The notes below the pieces were generated by a model. The model was not told the origin of the DNA and searched no databases. It was given only the letters and a program-made list of their open reading frames with translations. This document shows, in pieces, positions 25,099 to 33,145 of a stretch of 42,586 bases of DNA. Positions within the stretch are counted from its first letter, which is position 1; the number at the start of each line of letters is the position of its first letter. The stretch is from CAYVUV01 sp964455095. Its GTDB lineage: Bacteria > Desulfobacterota > Binatia > HRBIN30 > CADEER01. Both the position numbers and the translations under genes were made by a program. Location: assembly GCA_964455095.1 (NCBI GenBank), contig CAYVUV010000178.1, forward strand, positions 1-42,586, given 5' to 3'.

Positions 25099-25128
25099 AA
25101 AAGGAGCCCGCCGTTTCCGACGGGCTCC
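25097..25128 (-). terminator. Intrinsic terminator at the bioD start
   Basis: On the minus strand GGAGCCCG (25128-25121) pairs perfectly with CGGGCTCC (25110-25103), followed by six T (25102-25097). It lies 52 bases after the small membrane gene stop and its last T residues are part of the bioD TTG start codon. It is therefore either the terminator of the upstream unit or an attenuator in the bioD leader. Confidence 0.85.
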
Positions 25129-25180
25129 GTTTAGCAGCTCGCGCGAAGGGGGGGAAGATCTCGCGGAGCCGGGGGGAGTG

Positions 25181-25345
25181 TCAGGCGGTGAAGCCCCAAG
25201 CGATCAGGGCAACCGCGCCCCAGATAGCCAGACTGAAGACCGTGCCCGCGAGGAGGCCGAGCATTGGCATGCCAGGCAACCGATCGAGCCCGAGTTCGTC
25301 TGTCTCTCTGAGCTGTTCCAATCCGTCTGCGACATGTGTGGTCAT
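25181..25345 (-). CDS. Small single-pass membrane protein in the bio cluster
   Basis: 54 residues from the ATG at 25345 (MTTHVADGLEQLRETDELG), with GGGAG just upstream; a TTG at 25381 could add 12 residues. The N-terminal half is charged and soluble. One C-terminal membrane helix (MLGLLAGTVFSLAIWGAVAL) ends the protein. I do not recognise the family. It stands between bioA and bioD with its own likely promoter box TACAAT (minus strand, about 25372-25367) and a terminator after it, so it may be an independent unit dropped into the bio cluster. Confidence 0.55.
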   Translation of the reverse strand: MTTHVADGLEQLRETDELGLDRLPGMPMLGLLAGTVFSLAIWGAVALIAWGFTA

Positions 25346-25529
25346 ATGCTCTCCCACTTGCTTACAATTGTACGGGAGCAACGGCCGTGCCGCTAGTAGG
25401 GGGGGACGATTCGTTGTTTATTCGGACGGGTCGTTGTGTCGACCGGTCAAAAGACTGCACACGGATTCTGACAGATTGTAGGATTTCGCCTACATTTTGT
25501 CGCGACTGCGAGAATCGCAGGCGATCGAG

Positions 25530-26888
25530 TCAGCCGGTAACGGCCTCGATCGATGCGCGCGTGACCGACACGAGCTGCTCGATCTCGGCGGGCGTCACGC
25601 TGAGCGGGGGCATGAGGATGATGACGTTGCCGAGCGGGCGCAGGATCACGCCGCGCTGGCGGGCGGCCAGGATGACGCGGTGGCCGAGGCGCTCGGCCGC
25701 TGGGTAGGGCTCGCGCCGGGCGCGGTCGCGGACGAGCTCGATGCCGACCATCAGGCCCCACTGGCGGATATCGCCGACATGGTTCAACTCGGCCACCTGT
25801 TGGGCGAGGCCCGCGGCGAGGTCGGCGGCGCGTTGTTGGACTCGCGCGACGACACGCTCGTTCTCGAACACGTCGAGGTTGGCCAGGGCAACCGCGCTGG
25901 CGAGCTGGTTGCCGGTATACGTGTGGCCGTGGAAGAAGGCCTCGAAGGCTTCATAAGGCGCGAGAAAGGCGGAGAAGATCTCCTCTGTCGCCAACGTCGC
26001 AGCCAGCGGCAGATAGCCTCCGGTCAATCCCTTGCCGAGGCAGAGCAGGTCGGGCTCAACCTCTTCGTGCTCGACCGCGAACATCTGTCCGGTGCGGCCG
26101 AATCCGGTCGCCACCTCGTCGCAGATCAACAGCGTGCCGTGGCGGTGCGCCAGCTCGCGCAGGGCCGGCAGATAGCCGAGCGGCTGAGCCCACATGCCGG
26201 CGGCGCCCTGCATGAGCGGCTCGACGATCAACGCGGCGATCTCGTCTCCGTGCTGCGCGAAAACGCGCTCGGCGTCGGCCAGTGCCAGCTCGACGGCGCG
26301 CGCTGGCGCCTCGCCGCGCTGCCAGCGATAGACATGCGGCGGGTTGATCGTCAGCGCCGGGGTGACCACGGGGCGAAAGAAGCGGTGCAGCGTCTCGCTG
26401 TAGCCGACGCCCACGGCGCCGAGGGTATCGCCGTGATACGCCTCGGTGAGCGCTACGAAACGCGTGCGGCGCGTCGCCCCGCGCAGCTGCCAGTACTGCA
26501 GCGCCAATTTCAGCGCGATTTCGACCGCCGTGGCGCCCGCGTCGGAGTAGAACACGCGCGTCAGTGATGGGGGCGCCAGGTCGACCAGTCGCTTGGCGAG
26601 AGTCGTCGCCGGCACGTTGCCCAGGCCCAACATCGTCGAATGGGCGATGCGTTCGCTCTGCGCGCGCAGCGCCTCGTCGAGCTCGCGCTTGCGGTGGCCG
26701 TGGACGTTGCACCACAGTGACGACACGCCGTCGAGGTAGCGCCGACCGTCGACGTCGATGAGCTCGTTGCCCTCGCCGCGCTCGATCAGGATCGGCTCCT
26801 CGCGCAGCCACTGCTCCATCTGCGTGAATGGGTGCCAGACGTGCTGGTGATCCCACGCGATCAGATCGCTCTTCGTCGGCGTCGTCAT
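25530..26888 (-). CDS. bioA: Adenosylmethionine-8-amino-7-oxononanoate aminotransferase
   Basis: 452 residues of a class III PLP aminotransferase with BioA features: an N-terminal HVWHPFTQM, SSLWCNVHGHR (Trp59 near the substrate), LLICDEVATGFGRTG with Asp257 at the PLP ring, and LGKGLTGGYLPLAATL with PLP Lys286. The enzyme transfers the amino group of S-adenosylmethionine to 8-amino-7-oxononanoate, giving 7,8-diaminopelargonate. The ATG overlaps the bioF stop by four bases (ATGA), so the two are translationally coupled. Confidence 0.96.
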   Translation of the reverse strand: MTTPTKSDLIAWDHQHVWHPFTQMEQWLREEPILIERGEGNELIDVDGRRYLDGVSSLWCNVHGHRKRELDEALRAQSERIAHSTMLGLGNVPATTLAKRLVDLAPPSLTRVFYSDAGATAVEIALKLALQYWQLRGATRRTRFVALTEAYHGDTLGAVGVGYSETLHRFFRPVVTPALTINPPHVYRWQRGEAPARAVELALADAERVFAQHGDEIAALIVEPLMQGAAGMWAQPLGYLPALRELAHRHGTLLICDEVATGFGRTGQMFAVEHEEVEPDLLCLGKGLTGGYLPLAATLATEEIFSAFLAPYEAFEAFFHGHTYTGNQLASAVALANLDVFENERVVARVQQRAADLAAGLAQQVAELNHVGDIRQWGLMVGIELVRDRARREPYPAAERLGHRVILAARQRGVILRPLGNVIILMPPLSVTPAEIEQLVSVTRASIEAVTG

Positions 26889-28060
26889 CGAGTACTTCCT
26901 CCGGCCCGGGCGCGTTCAAATGCGGCGACGGCCGCGTCGATGTCCGCCGCGCTGTGCGTCGCCATCACCGTGGCGCGAATGCGCGCCGTGCCCGGCGGCA
27001 CCGTGGGCGGTCGAATGGCGAGTGCCAGCACGCCGTCCGCGAGCAGCGCCGCCGACAGGCGCACGGTCTCGGCCGCGCCGCCCAGCATGACCGGTGCAAT
27101 GTGACCCTCGTCATCGCCAGGAACGTCGAAGGCGAGCCGTCGCAACCCGCTGCGCAGGCGAATCGCATTGGCGCGCAGCGCCGCACGCCGCTCGGGCTCG
27201 CGTTCGACCACCTCCAGCGCCGCGATCGCGACCGCCACCATCGGTGGCGGCAGCGCCGTGGTGTAGATGAACGAGCGCGCCGAATTGATGAGATGGTCGA
27301 TCAGCGGGCGACTGCCGGCGACGTAGGCGCCGAAGCCGCCGAGGGCCTTGCCCAACGTCCCCATCTGCACGAACACGCGCTCCTGCAGTCCGAGCGCATC
27401 GACCACGCCGGCGCCGCGCGGGCCGACGACGCCGGTGGCGTGCGCCTCGTCGACCATCACCATGGCGCCGTACTGCTCGGCCAGCGCACAGATCGCGGCC
27501 AGCGGGGCCGTATCGCCGTCCATGCTGAAAACCGAGTCGGTCACGATCAGACGCCGCTGCCCCGGCGCCGCGCGCAGCGCCTCCTCCAATGCCGCCACGT
27601 CGCCATGCCGGTAGACATGCACCGCGGCGCGCGAGAGGCGGCAGCCGTCGATGAGGCTGGCGTGGTTGAACGCGTCGCTGAACACCGCGTCGCCCTCGCC
27701 CACCAGCGCCGGGATGACGCCCAGGTTGGCGTGGTAGCCGGAGGTGAACAGCAGACACGCGTCGGTGCGCTTGAAGGCGGCCAAGCGTGCCTCGAGGTCG
27801 TGGTGAATGCGCATCGACCCCGAGATCAGACGCGACGCGCCGGCGCCGACGCCGAGATCGCGCGCGGCGCGCGCCGCCGCCTCGATCAGGGCCGGGTGAT
27901 TGGCCAGACCCAGGTAGTTGTTGGAGCACAGCGAGAGGACGGAACGCCCGGCCACCGCGAGGTGCGTGTCCTGCGCGCCGTCCACCGCGCGCAAGGCGCG
28001 CCGCAGCCCCGCCGCCTCGCGGCGGGCGAGCGCGTCGCGCAGGAACGCGTCCGGATGCAT
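26885..28060 (-). CDS. bioF: 8-amino-7-oxononanoate synthase
   Basis: 391 residues of the alpha-oxoamine synthase family. Evidence includes SLCSNNYLGLANHP, GAGASRLISGSMRIHHDLEA, VMVDEAHATGVVGPRGAG and the PLP-binding MGTLGKALGGFGAYVAG with Lys238. It joins pimeloyl thioester and alanine to give 8-amino-7-oxononanoate, the first ring-forming step of biotin synthesis. It is the first gene of the bioF-bioA unit and lies behind a TTGACA-containing inverted repeat. No bioC, bioH or bioB is seen in this window. Confidence 0.95.
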   Translation of the reverse strand: MHPDAFLRDALARREAAGLRRALRAVDGAQDTHLAVAGRSVLSLCSNNYLGLANHPALIEAAARAARDLGVGAGASRLISGSMRIHHDLEARLAAFKRTDACLLFTSGYHANLGVIPALVGEGDAVFSDAFNHASLIDGCRLSRAAVHVYRHGDVAALEEALRAAPGQRRLIVTDSVFSMDGDTAPLAAICALAEQYGAMVMVDEAHATGVVGPRGAGVVDALGLQERVFVQMGTLGKALGGFGAYVAGSRPLIDHLINSARSFIYTTALPPPMVAVAIAALEVVEREPERRAALRANAIRLRSGLRRLAFDVPGDDEGHIAPVMLGGAAETVRLSAALLADGVLALAIRPPTVPPGTARIRATVMATHSAADIDAAVAAFERARAGGSTR

Positions 28061-28067
28061 CGAGACC

Positions 28068-28098
28068 GCTTAGACACCCCCTCCCACCGTGTCAACGC
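28068..28098 (-). promoter_or_regulatory. bioF promoter with inverted repeat
   Basis: On the minus strand GCGTTGACAC and GTGTCTAAGC form an inverted repeat with 8 of 10 positions matching and an 11-base spacer, ending 7 bases before the bioF ATG. It contains TTGACA as -35 and TCTAAG as a possible -10 with short 15-base spacing. It does not match the known BirA or BioR sites that I can recall. It is a candidate operator for biotin control. Confidence 0.45.
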
Positions 28099-28153
28099 AA
28101 CCGCGCCAGGGTCCGCCATGCGTTCGACGCGCGGTGCCCTGGCTAGAGGTTGG

Positions 28154-29506
28154 CTAGAAGGGGAGCTCGGGCGCCTGGCGTTCGACCAGTTCGTCGAACA
28201 TCGCCCGACAGGCGCCTTCGTCACGCGGCGACGCCGGGTCCTCGATCACGGCTTGTAACGCCAGGGCCTTGTCGCCAGTGAGCGCCGCCCGGACGATCAA
28301 GCTCTGTAGCGCGATCTGCGTAGCGATGTGCCCGGCGATGGGCTCGACGATCGGTGGCATCGTGTCGGGGTGGATGCCGTCCCCATCTACGGTGGCCCCG
28401 ACCTCGACGATGGCACCGTTGGCGACGTTGGGGATGAAGCCACGATTCGGCACGTTGACGGCCATGATCGTTGTGGGCCGTCCGGTCCACATCGCGGCGA
28501 TGATCGGCACGACCTCCTCGAGACTGTGCCCCAGCCGGTGCGTCGGCAGGGGGACGACGGTGTCGGCAACCCACGTCGTGACCCGTTCAATGACGCGGTC
28601 GATGGCCGCGAACTGCTCGACGTGCGCGGGATGGAAGCCGCCGACCTGGTGGGCGAATGGGAGGTATTCGCCGATGTGGCTGTCGACCGAGCACGGGATG
28701 ATCCCGTAGGTGCGGACCATGTGCGCGACGAGCGGGGCGTAGAGTTGGTCCGCCAGCATACCGAGCACCGGGCGGTCAGCGACTGCTCGGGCCAAGCGGG
28801 TCGTGCCGGGGCCGAAGTCGAAGATCTTCCTCGAGAACATCGCCTTGATCCGGGGAATGAGGTCTTCGCCCGTGCGCTTGTGGTGCATCTCGGTGAAGAA
28901 GGTGAAGTGATTGATCCCCGATGCCTTGGCGGCGATGTCCGTCGGGCGGATGCGCAGCATGCGTCCGAGGCGATGGACGCCGATCGGCATCTCGTGGCAC
29001 ATGCCGACGTTTTTGACTCGCGTCGCTTGGTTGATCGCGAGCGTGACCCTGCTCATCGGGTTCGAGAGGTTGAGCAGGAACGCGTCCGGACAATGCTTCT
29101 CGATCTCGGCGCAGATGCTCAGCGTGTTCTTGATGCTGCGCAGCGAGTGAAACACCGCGCCCGGTCCGCCGTTCTCCCCGTTCACCTGGGTCGCGCCGTA
29201 GCGCCGCGGGATCTCGTAGTCCTGACGCCAGTACCCGAAGCGACCGAACTCGGCGCTGCTCAGGCAGAAGTCGGCACCCGCGAGCGCCTCGGCGGGATCG
29301 GTGCTGTACGCCAGCGCGACCGGAGTCCCTTTGCCGGCGTTCAGCTTGGCCGCGAAACGGTAGGCGCGCAGCAACCGCTGCTCGTTGACGTCGTGAAGCA
29401 TGAGCCGGCTCCCTGCCAGCGCAGGCGTGTGGATGACGTCGTTGACCATCGTCGGGCCAAACGAGAGGCCTCCAGCGCCGATCAGCGTGATTTTCGGGCT
29501 GCTCAT
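28154..29506 (-). CDS. Glycoside hydrolase family 4 (alpha-galactosidase/glucosidase type)
   Basis: 450 residues from the ATG at 29506. The N-terminal ITLIGAGGLSFGPTMVND is the NAD-binding Rossmann start, followed by ADFCLSSAEFGRFG, LNLSNPMSRVTLAI, the metal-ligand segments VGMCHEMPIG and SGINHFTFF, and GYWRQDYEIPRRYG. GH4 enzymes cleave alpha- or beta-glycosides by an unusual redox-elimination route using NAD and a divalent metal. The length fits alpha-galactosidase-like members; the exact sugar is unknown. It stands alone, with no transporter or PTS gene adjacent, and is divergent from the DUF2834 gene. Confidence 0.9.
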   Translation of the reverse strand: MSSPKITLIGAGGLSFGPTMVNDVIHTPALAGSRLMLHDVNEQRLLRAYRFAAKLNAGKGTPVALAYSTDPAEALAGADFCLSSAEFGRFGYWRQDYEIPRRYGATQVNGENGGPGAVFHSLRSIKNTLSICAEIEKHCPDAFLLNLSNPMSRVTLAINQATRVKNVGMCHEMPIGVHRLGRMLRIRPTDIAAKASGINHFTFFTEMHHKRTGEDLIPRIKAMFSRKIFDFGPGTTRLARAVADRPVLGMLADQLYAPLVAHMVRTYGIIPCSVDSHIGEYLPFAHQVGGFHPAHVEQFAAIDRVIERVTTWVADTVVPLPTHRLGHSLEEVVPIIAAMWTGRPTTIMAVNVPNRGFIPNVANGAIVEVGATVDGDGIHPDTMPPIVEPIAGHIATQIALQSLIVRAALTGDKALALQAVIEDPASPRDEGACRAMFDELVERQAPELPF

Positions 29507-29732
29507 GGCTCGAACGCACCCTACGTATTCGCGTGGGATGACGTCAACAGCGGTCAAGTGGAACTCAGGTACACCCCCTGGTTCACCAATGATACCGATG
29601 CGTTCGTCCGGTCCATGCTGGCCTTGACTTCGACCGCGAGCTTCCCGCACAACGCTTTTGGGCGTTCGTGCACGCTTTGAAGCGAGACACGGGCGGCGCC
29701 GCATCGAATTGGTGGGAATCGGGGACCATGTC

Positions 29733-30191
29733 ATGACGTCGCTTGTGATTCATGCCGGGCTCGGGGCGCTGACCGTCGTCGCGTTCTTCTACGTCAACGC
29801 GCAATTGTACCGCGGCCAGTGGGCCGGCTCGCGCGTTTCGATGCTCGAACGGATCTACTACGTCACCGCCGTCGTCTCGGTGTGCATCGGCTGGTTCTTC
29901 AACGTCCGCTACGTCTTCGCCTATCCGGCCGATGCGAGTTGGGTGCATTTCACGTCGATGCTCTTCGACAATCCGGCCTCGGGCTCGGCTGGTCAGGACA
30001 TGATCATCACCAACGTCATTCTGTTTCCGCTCTGGACGATCATCGACGGCCGTCGCCGCGGCATGCGCGGCACGTGGGTCTACTTCACCATGAGCCTGTT
30101 CACCAGCTTCGGCTTTGCGATGGCCATGTATCTTGCGGCGCAAGAACGCCAGGTGCGTTGGCTGGCGGCGCAGAAACAGTCAATCGCGTGA
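29733..30191 (+). CDS. DUF2834 membrane protein
   Basis: 152 residues from the ATG at 29733. Four membrane segments are visible: LGALTVVAFFYVNAQL, RIYYVTAVVSVCIGWFFNV, IITNVILFPLWTIID and TWVYFTMSLFTSFGFAMAMY. The central block with FTSMLFDNPASGSAGQDM and DGRRRGMRG matches DUF2834, which normally has three helices; an extra helix is present at the N-terminus. The function is unknown. The GTG of the next gene overlaps its TGA stop, so it is translationally coupled to a FAD oxidoreductase, as often seen for this family near carotenoid- or lipid-type oxidoreductases. Confidence 0.8.
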   Translation: MTSLVIHAGLGALTVVAFFYVNAQLYRGQWAGSRVSMLERIYYVTAVVSVCIGWFFNVRYVFAYPADASWVHFTSMLFDNPASGSAGQDMIITNVILFPLWTIIDGRRRGMRGTWVYFTMSLFTSFGFAMAMYLAAQERQVRWLAAQKQSIA

Positions 30192-31795
30192 GCCCGCGCA
30201 GCGACTACGACGTCATCGTCATCGGCGCCGGCCACAACGGCCTGGCCGCGACGGCACTGTTGGCGAAGCGCGGGCTGCGCGTGCTGTGTCTGGAGAAGAA
30301 TGGCTACGCCGGCGGCATGGCCGGCACGCGCGAGATTCTGTCCGGCTGCCGCAACGACGTCGGCGCCAGCTTGCTCTTTCCCCTGGCGCGCGGTCTCGAG
30401 AAGGAGCTGGAGCTGGCGCGCTACGGCGTCGAGTTCATCGATCTGCCGATCATGGCGTCGAATCTGAACTCGCCCGACGCTCCGGCGGCAATCTTCTACT
30501 CGAATCCCGTGCGCATGGCGCTCTATGTGCTCCGCCACTTCGGTGCGGGCGCCATGGTCGGTTTCGTGCGGCTGATGGCGTTCTGCAAGTATCCGGCGAG
30601 CCTGATGGATCGATTCACGCCGCGCAGCCTGCCGCCAACGCTCGATCAGATGCTCGCCAACGCGCCGAACGACCGCAAGCGGCGGCAGATCGAGCTCGCC
30701 TTCACCGGCAGTGCCATGGATCTCGTCAATCGCTTCCTGCCCGACGTCAAGCGCCATCGGACGCTGCGCGCCCTGGTCGCCTTCGCGGCCGTGCAGTCGA
30801 CGTACAAGGGGCCGTTCACGCCGGGCAGCGCGCTCTGTCTCGTCTACACATTCGCCCAGAACGAAGGCGGCGGGCTCATGCGACGTGTCCGCGGCGGCAT
30901 GGGGTCGCTCTCCGAAGCGCTCTGCCGTTCGATCGCCGACAAGGGTGGCGAGGTGCGGCTCAAGACGGCGGTGCGTACGGTGCTCATCGAGGAGGGACGG
31001 GCAACGGGCGTCGAGCTGCGCGACGGCCAACGCCTCACGGCGCGCGCGGTCGTCTCCAACCTGGACAAGCCCGCCACCCTGTTCGGCCTGGTCGGCCGCG
31101 AGCATCTCGATGCATCATGCATCGAGCGGATCGAGAACATCGAGCACCGCGGCGCGTACATGCACCTGCTGTTCAAGCTATCCCGGCTGCCGCGCTACGG
31201 GCCGCCGTTCGAGCACCTGAATGCCGATCCCCATACGCGTTTCAATACGACGCTGGTGCCGGATCCAGAGCTCCAGCAGGCGAGCTACGAGGCCTGCCGG
31301 CGCGGCGAAGTCCCCGAACATCCGCCCGTCGGCATGCAGATCCCGACGGTGATGGATCCGAGCCTGGCGCCCGCCGGCTTTCACATCGCGACCACCTACG
31401 GCTTCTTCTTTCCCTGCGAAGCGGCGAAGGAGCAGCGCGGCGCCCTGCGCGATCGGATGGCGGAGCGGATTCTCGATCGGCTGAGTGAGTTCCTGCCCGA
31501 CCTGCGCGACTGCATTGTCGAGCGCGCCGTGTTTTCCTCCGATCACTTCGCCACCATGCAGGGCGCGACCAATGGCGACTTCACGCACGGGCTCATCCAT
31601 CCGGAGCAGATGATCGGCGGTCGTCTGCTGGTCTCCGGCTCGGCGCACGCCACACCGATTCCAGGCCTCTATCTCTGTGGGGCGTCCTGCCACCCCGGCC
31701 CGGGCGTGACCTTTCTTCCCGGATACGGCGCCGCGTACGAAGTCGCCGAAGCGCTCGAGCGACTCAACCCGTCGCTGAAACGTATCGCGGCCTGA
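30188..31795 (+). CDS. FAD-dependent oxidoreductase, phytoene desaturase/PYROXD2 type
   Basis: 535 residues from a GTG whose overlap with the DUF2834 stop (GTGA) decides the start. The FAD-binding motif YDVIVIGAGHNGLAATALLA and the AGGMAGTRE loop are typical of the phytoene dehydrogenase-related group, as are PGLYLCGASCHPGPGVTFLP and GYGAAYEVAEAL at the C-terminus. These enzymes carry out desaturation or isomerisation of isoprenoid or other hydrophobic substrates at the membrane. No other carotenoid gene is near. The stop is 9 bases before the small ORF at 31805. Confidence 0.88.
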   Translation: MSPRSDYDVIVIGAGHNGLAATALLAKRGLRVLCLEKNGYAGGMAGTREILSGCRNDVGASLLFPLARGLEKELELARYGVEFIDLPIMASNLNSPDAPAAIFYSNPVRMALYVLRHFGAGAMVGFVRLMAFCKYPASLMDRFTPRSLPPTLDQMLANAPNDRKRRQIELAFTGSAMDLVNRFLPDVKRHRTLRALVAFAAVQSTYKGPFTPGSALCLVYTFAQNEGGGLMRRVRGGMGSLSEALCRSIADKGGEVRLKTAVRTVLIEEGRATGVELRDGQRLTARAVVSNLDKPATLFGLVGREHLDASCIERIENIEHRGAYMHLLFKLSRLPRYGPPFEHLNADPHTRFNTTLVPDPELQQASYEACRRGEVPEHPPVGMQIPTVMDPSLAPAGFHIATTYGFFFPCEAAKEQRGALRDRMAERILDRLSEFLPDLRDCIVERAVFSSDHFATMQGATNGDFTHGLIHPEQMIGGRLLVSGSAHATPIPGLYLCGASCHPGPGVTFLPGYGAAYEVAEALERLNPSLKRIAA

Positions 31796-31804
31796 GGGAA
31801 CAAC

Positions 31805-31978
31805 GTGCGGCTGATCAGGCATCCCGCCGCGTTCGCGGCGAGCCTGAAGGAGCAGAGCCGGATCCATCCGTTCGCTCACCTTCAGCCCTTTTTGATGCAG
31901 CATCATCTGAGGCCGTTTGCCGAGGAGAGCTTGCGCTTCACGAGAGAAGAGCGAGACATCGTGGAGGCCAGCTGGTGA
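31805..31978 (+). CDS. Small ORF, 57 residues, function unknown
   Basis: GTG start with GAGGGA five bases upstream, placed over the stop of the oxidoreductase gene. The TGA overlaps the GTG start of the glycosyltransferase by four bases, so the coupling on both sides suggests a real gene. The product is rich in His and aromatic residues (FAHLQPFLMQHHLRPFAEES) with an acidic and basic end (FTREERDIVEASW). It has no membrane segment or Cys. I recognise no family. It could be a short helper protein, the end of an eroded gene, or a peptide substrate of the neighbouring modification genes. Confidence 0.5.
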   Translation: MRLIRHPAAFAASLKEQSRIHPFAHLQPFLMQHHLRPFAEESLRFTREERDIVEASW

Positions 31979-33129
31979 ACGTCCCCTCGTTCTCCGTTGT
32001 CGTGATCGCGCGCAACGAAGCGGCGCAGCTGCCCGCGCTCTTCGAATCGCTCGGGGACTTCCTGTCGGCAGGCGGCGAGCTCGTAGTCGCGGACACCGGC
32101 AGCGATGACGACACCGTCCGCGTGGCCAGGGAAGCCGGCGCGCGCGTCGAGCTGGTGGGCTCGCGCTTTTATTCCGTGCTCACCGCAACGCAGGCGGCGG
32201 ACATCACCGCGAAGTTCTCGCGCAACGGAGAGGGCCCACTCGTCCAGACAGGCGAGGTGCTCTTCGATTTCGGACGCGCGCGCCAGTTCGCCGGTCAGCT
32301 CGCGTCGAACGACTTCGTCTGGCACATCGATGCCAGCGACGTGGTCCTGTCGGCCGATTTCGATTTCCTCGACACGGAGATTCGGAGCGGAGAGCTGAAC
32401 GGCTTCGACTACGTCTTGCACCTCGGTGTCGCGAGCTTTCGTGTCATTCGCTTCTTCGACCGCCGGCTCTATAGGTGGCGGGGCCGTGTGCACGAAGCGC
32501 CGTTCGCGACGGGCGCCCCGACGACGGGGCGTCGGGTCTCGTGCAGCGAGGAGCAACTCTCCCTTCGCCACCACCGGGGCGAGAAGACGCGCAACTACCT
32601 CGCCGGGTTGGCGCTCGACGCGATCGAGTACCCCTCGACGCCGCGCTGGAAGCACTACGTCGGGCGCGAGCTCTACTACGGAGGTCACTACCATTCCGCG
32701 CTCGCCCCCTTGCGCGAGCACGCTCGAGCGAAGCACGCATGGGCCATCGAAAGAGGAGCGAGCCTTGGTTTTCTCGGCGCCTGCCTGGAGGCTCTCGGTC
32801 GAACCGACGCGGCTGCGGAAAGCTACTTTCGCGCGGCGAGAACTGACCCGTCGCGGCGGGAACCCCTGTTAAAGCTCGCGTGGCTCTGCCAGCGCCAGGG
32901 CGATTTCCAAGGCAGCGTCGCATTTGCGGCCGCGGCGCTCGCGGTGCCTCATACGGGACCGTTCGTCGATGCGGACACCCACTACACGTGGGATCCGCAT
33001 GCCATTCTCTACTGGGGACTTTTCTGGCTCGGCCGCCGCGAGGAGGCGAGGGTCCACTGGGAGACCTGCCGCCGAATGGCTCCCGAGAACGAGAAATTTC
33101 AGGAAGACGGACGGCTCTTCCCGGGCTGA
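31975..33129 (+). CDS. Family 2 glycosyltransferase with C-terminal TPR-like repeats
   Basis: 384 residues from a GTG with GGAGG about eight bases before it. The N-terminal VVVIARNEAAQLPALFESLG and ELVVADTGSDDDT are the GT-A nucleotide-sugar fold of GT2. HIDASDVVL, FRVIRFFDRRLYRWRGRVHE and LRHHRGEKT are typical of the SunS-like and TPR-linked GT2 subgroup. From about 210 on, helical repeats (YHSALAPLREHARAKHAWAI, DAAAESYFRAARTDPSRREP) look like TPR. It adds a sugar to an unknown acceptor, perhaps a peptide or surface glycan. It begins the cluster with the PqqD, nucleotidyltransferase-like and HprK-like proteins. Confidence 0.88.
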   Translation: MNVPSFSVVVIARNEAAQLPALFESLGDFLSAGGELVVADTGSDDDTVRVAREAGARVELVGSRFYSVLTATQAADITAKFSRNGEGPLVQTGEVLFDFGRARQFAGQLASNDFVWHIDASDVVLSADFDFLDTEIRSGELNGFDYVLHLGVASFRVIRFFDRRLYRWRGRVHEAPFATGAPTTGRRVSCSEEQLSLRHHRGEKTRNYLAGLALDAIEYPSTPRWKHYVGRELYYGGHYHSALAPLREHARAKHAWAIERGASLGFLGACLEALGRTDAAAESYFRAARTDPSRREPLLKLAWLCQRQGDFQGSVAFAAAALAVPHTGPFVDADTHYTWDPHAILYWGLFWLGRREEARVHWETCRRMAPENEKFQEDGRLFPG

Positions 33130-33145
33130 TGCAGAAGTGCGCCGC

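Noticed and set aside
29507..29734. An N-terminal extension of the GH4 protein to 29734
   Set aside because: The Rossmann motif begins right after the ATG at 29506, and the extension overlaps the divergent promoter region.
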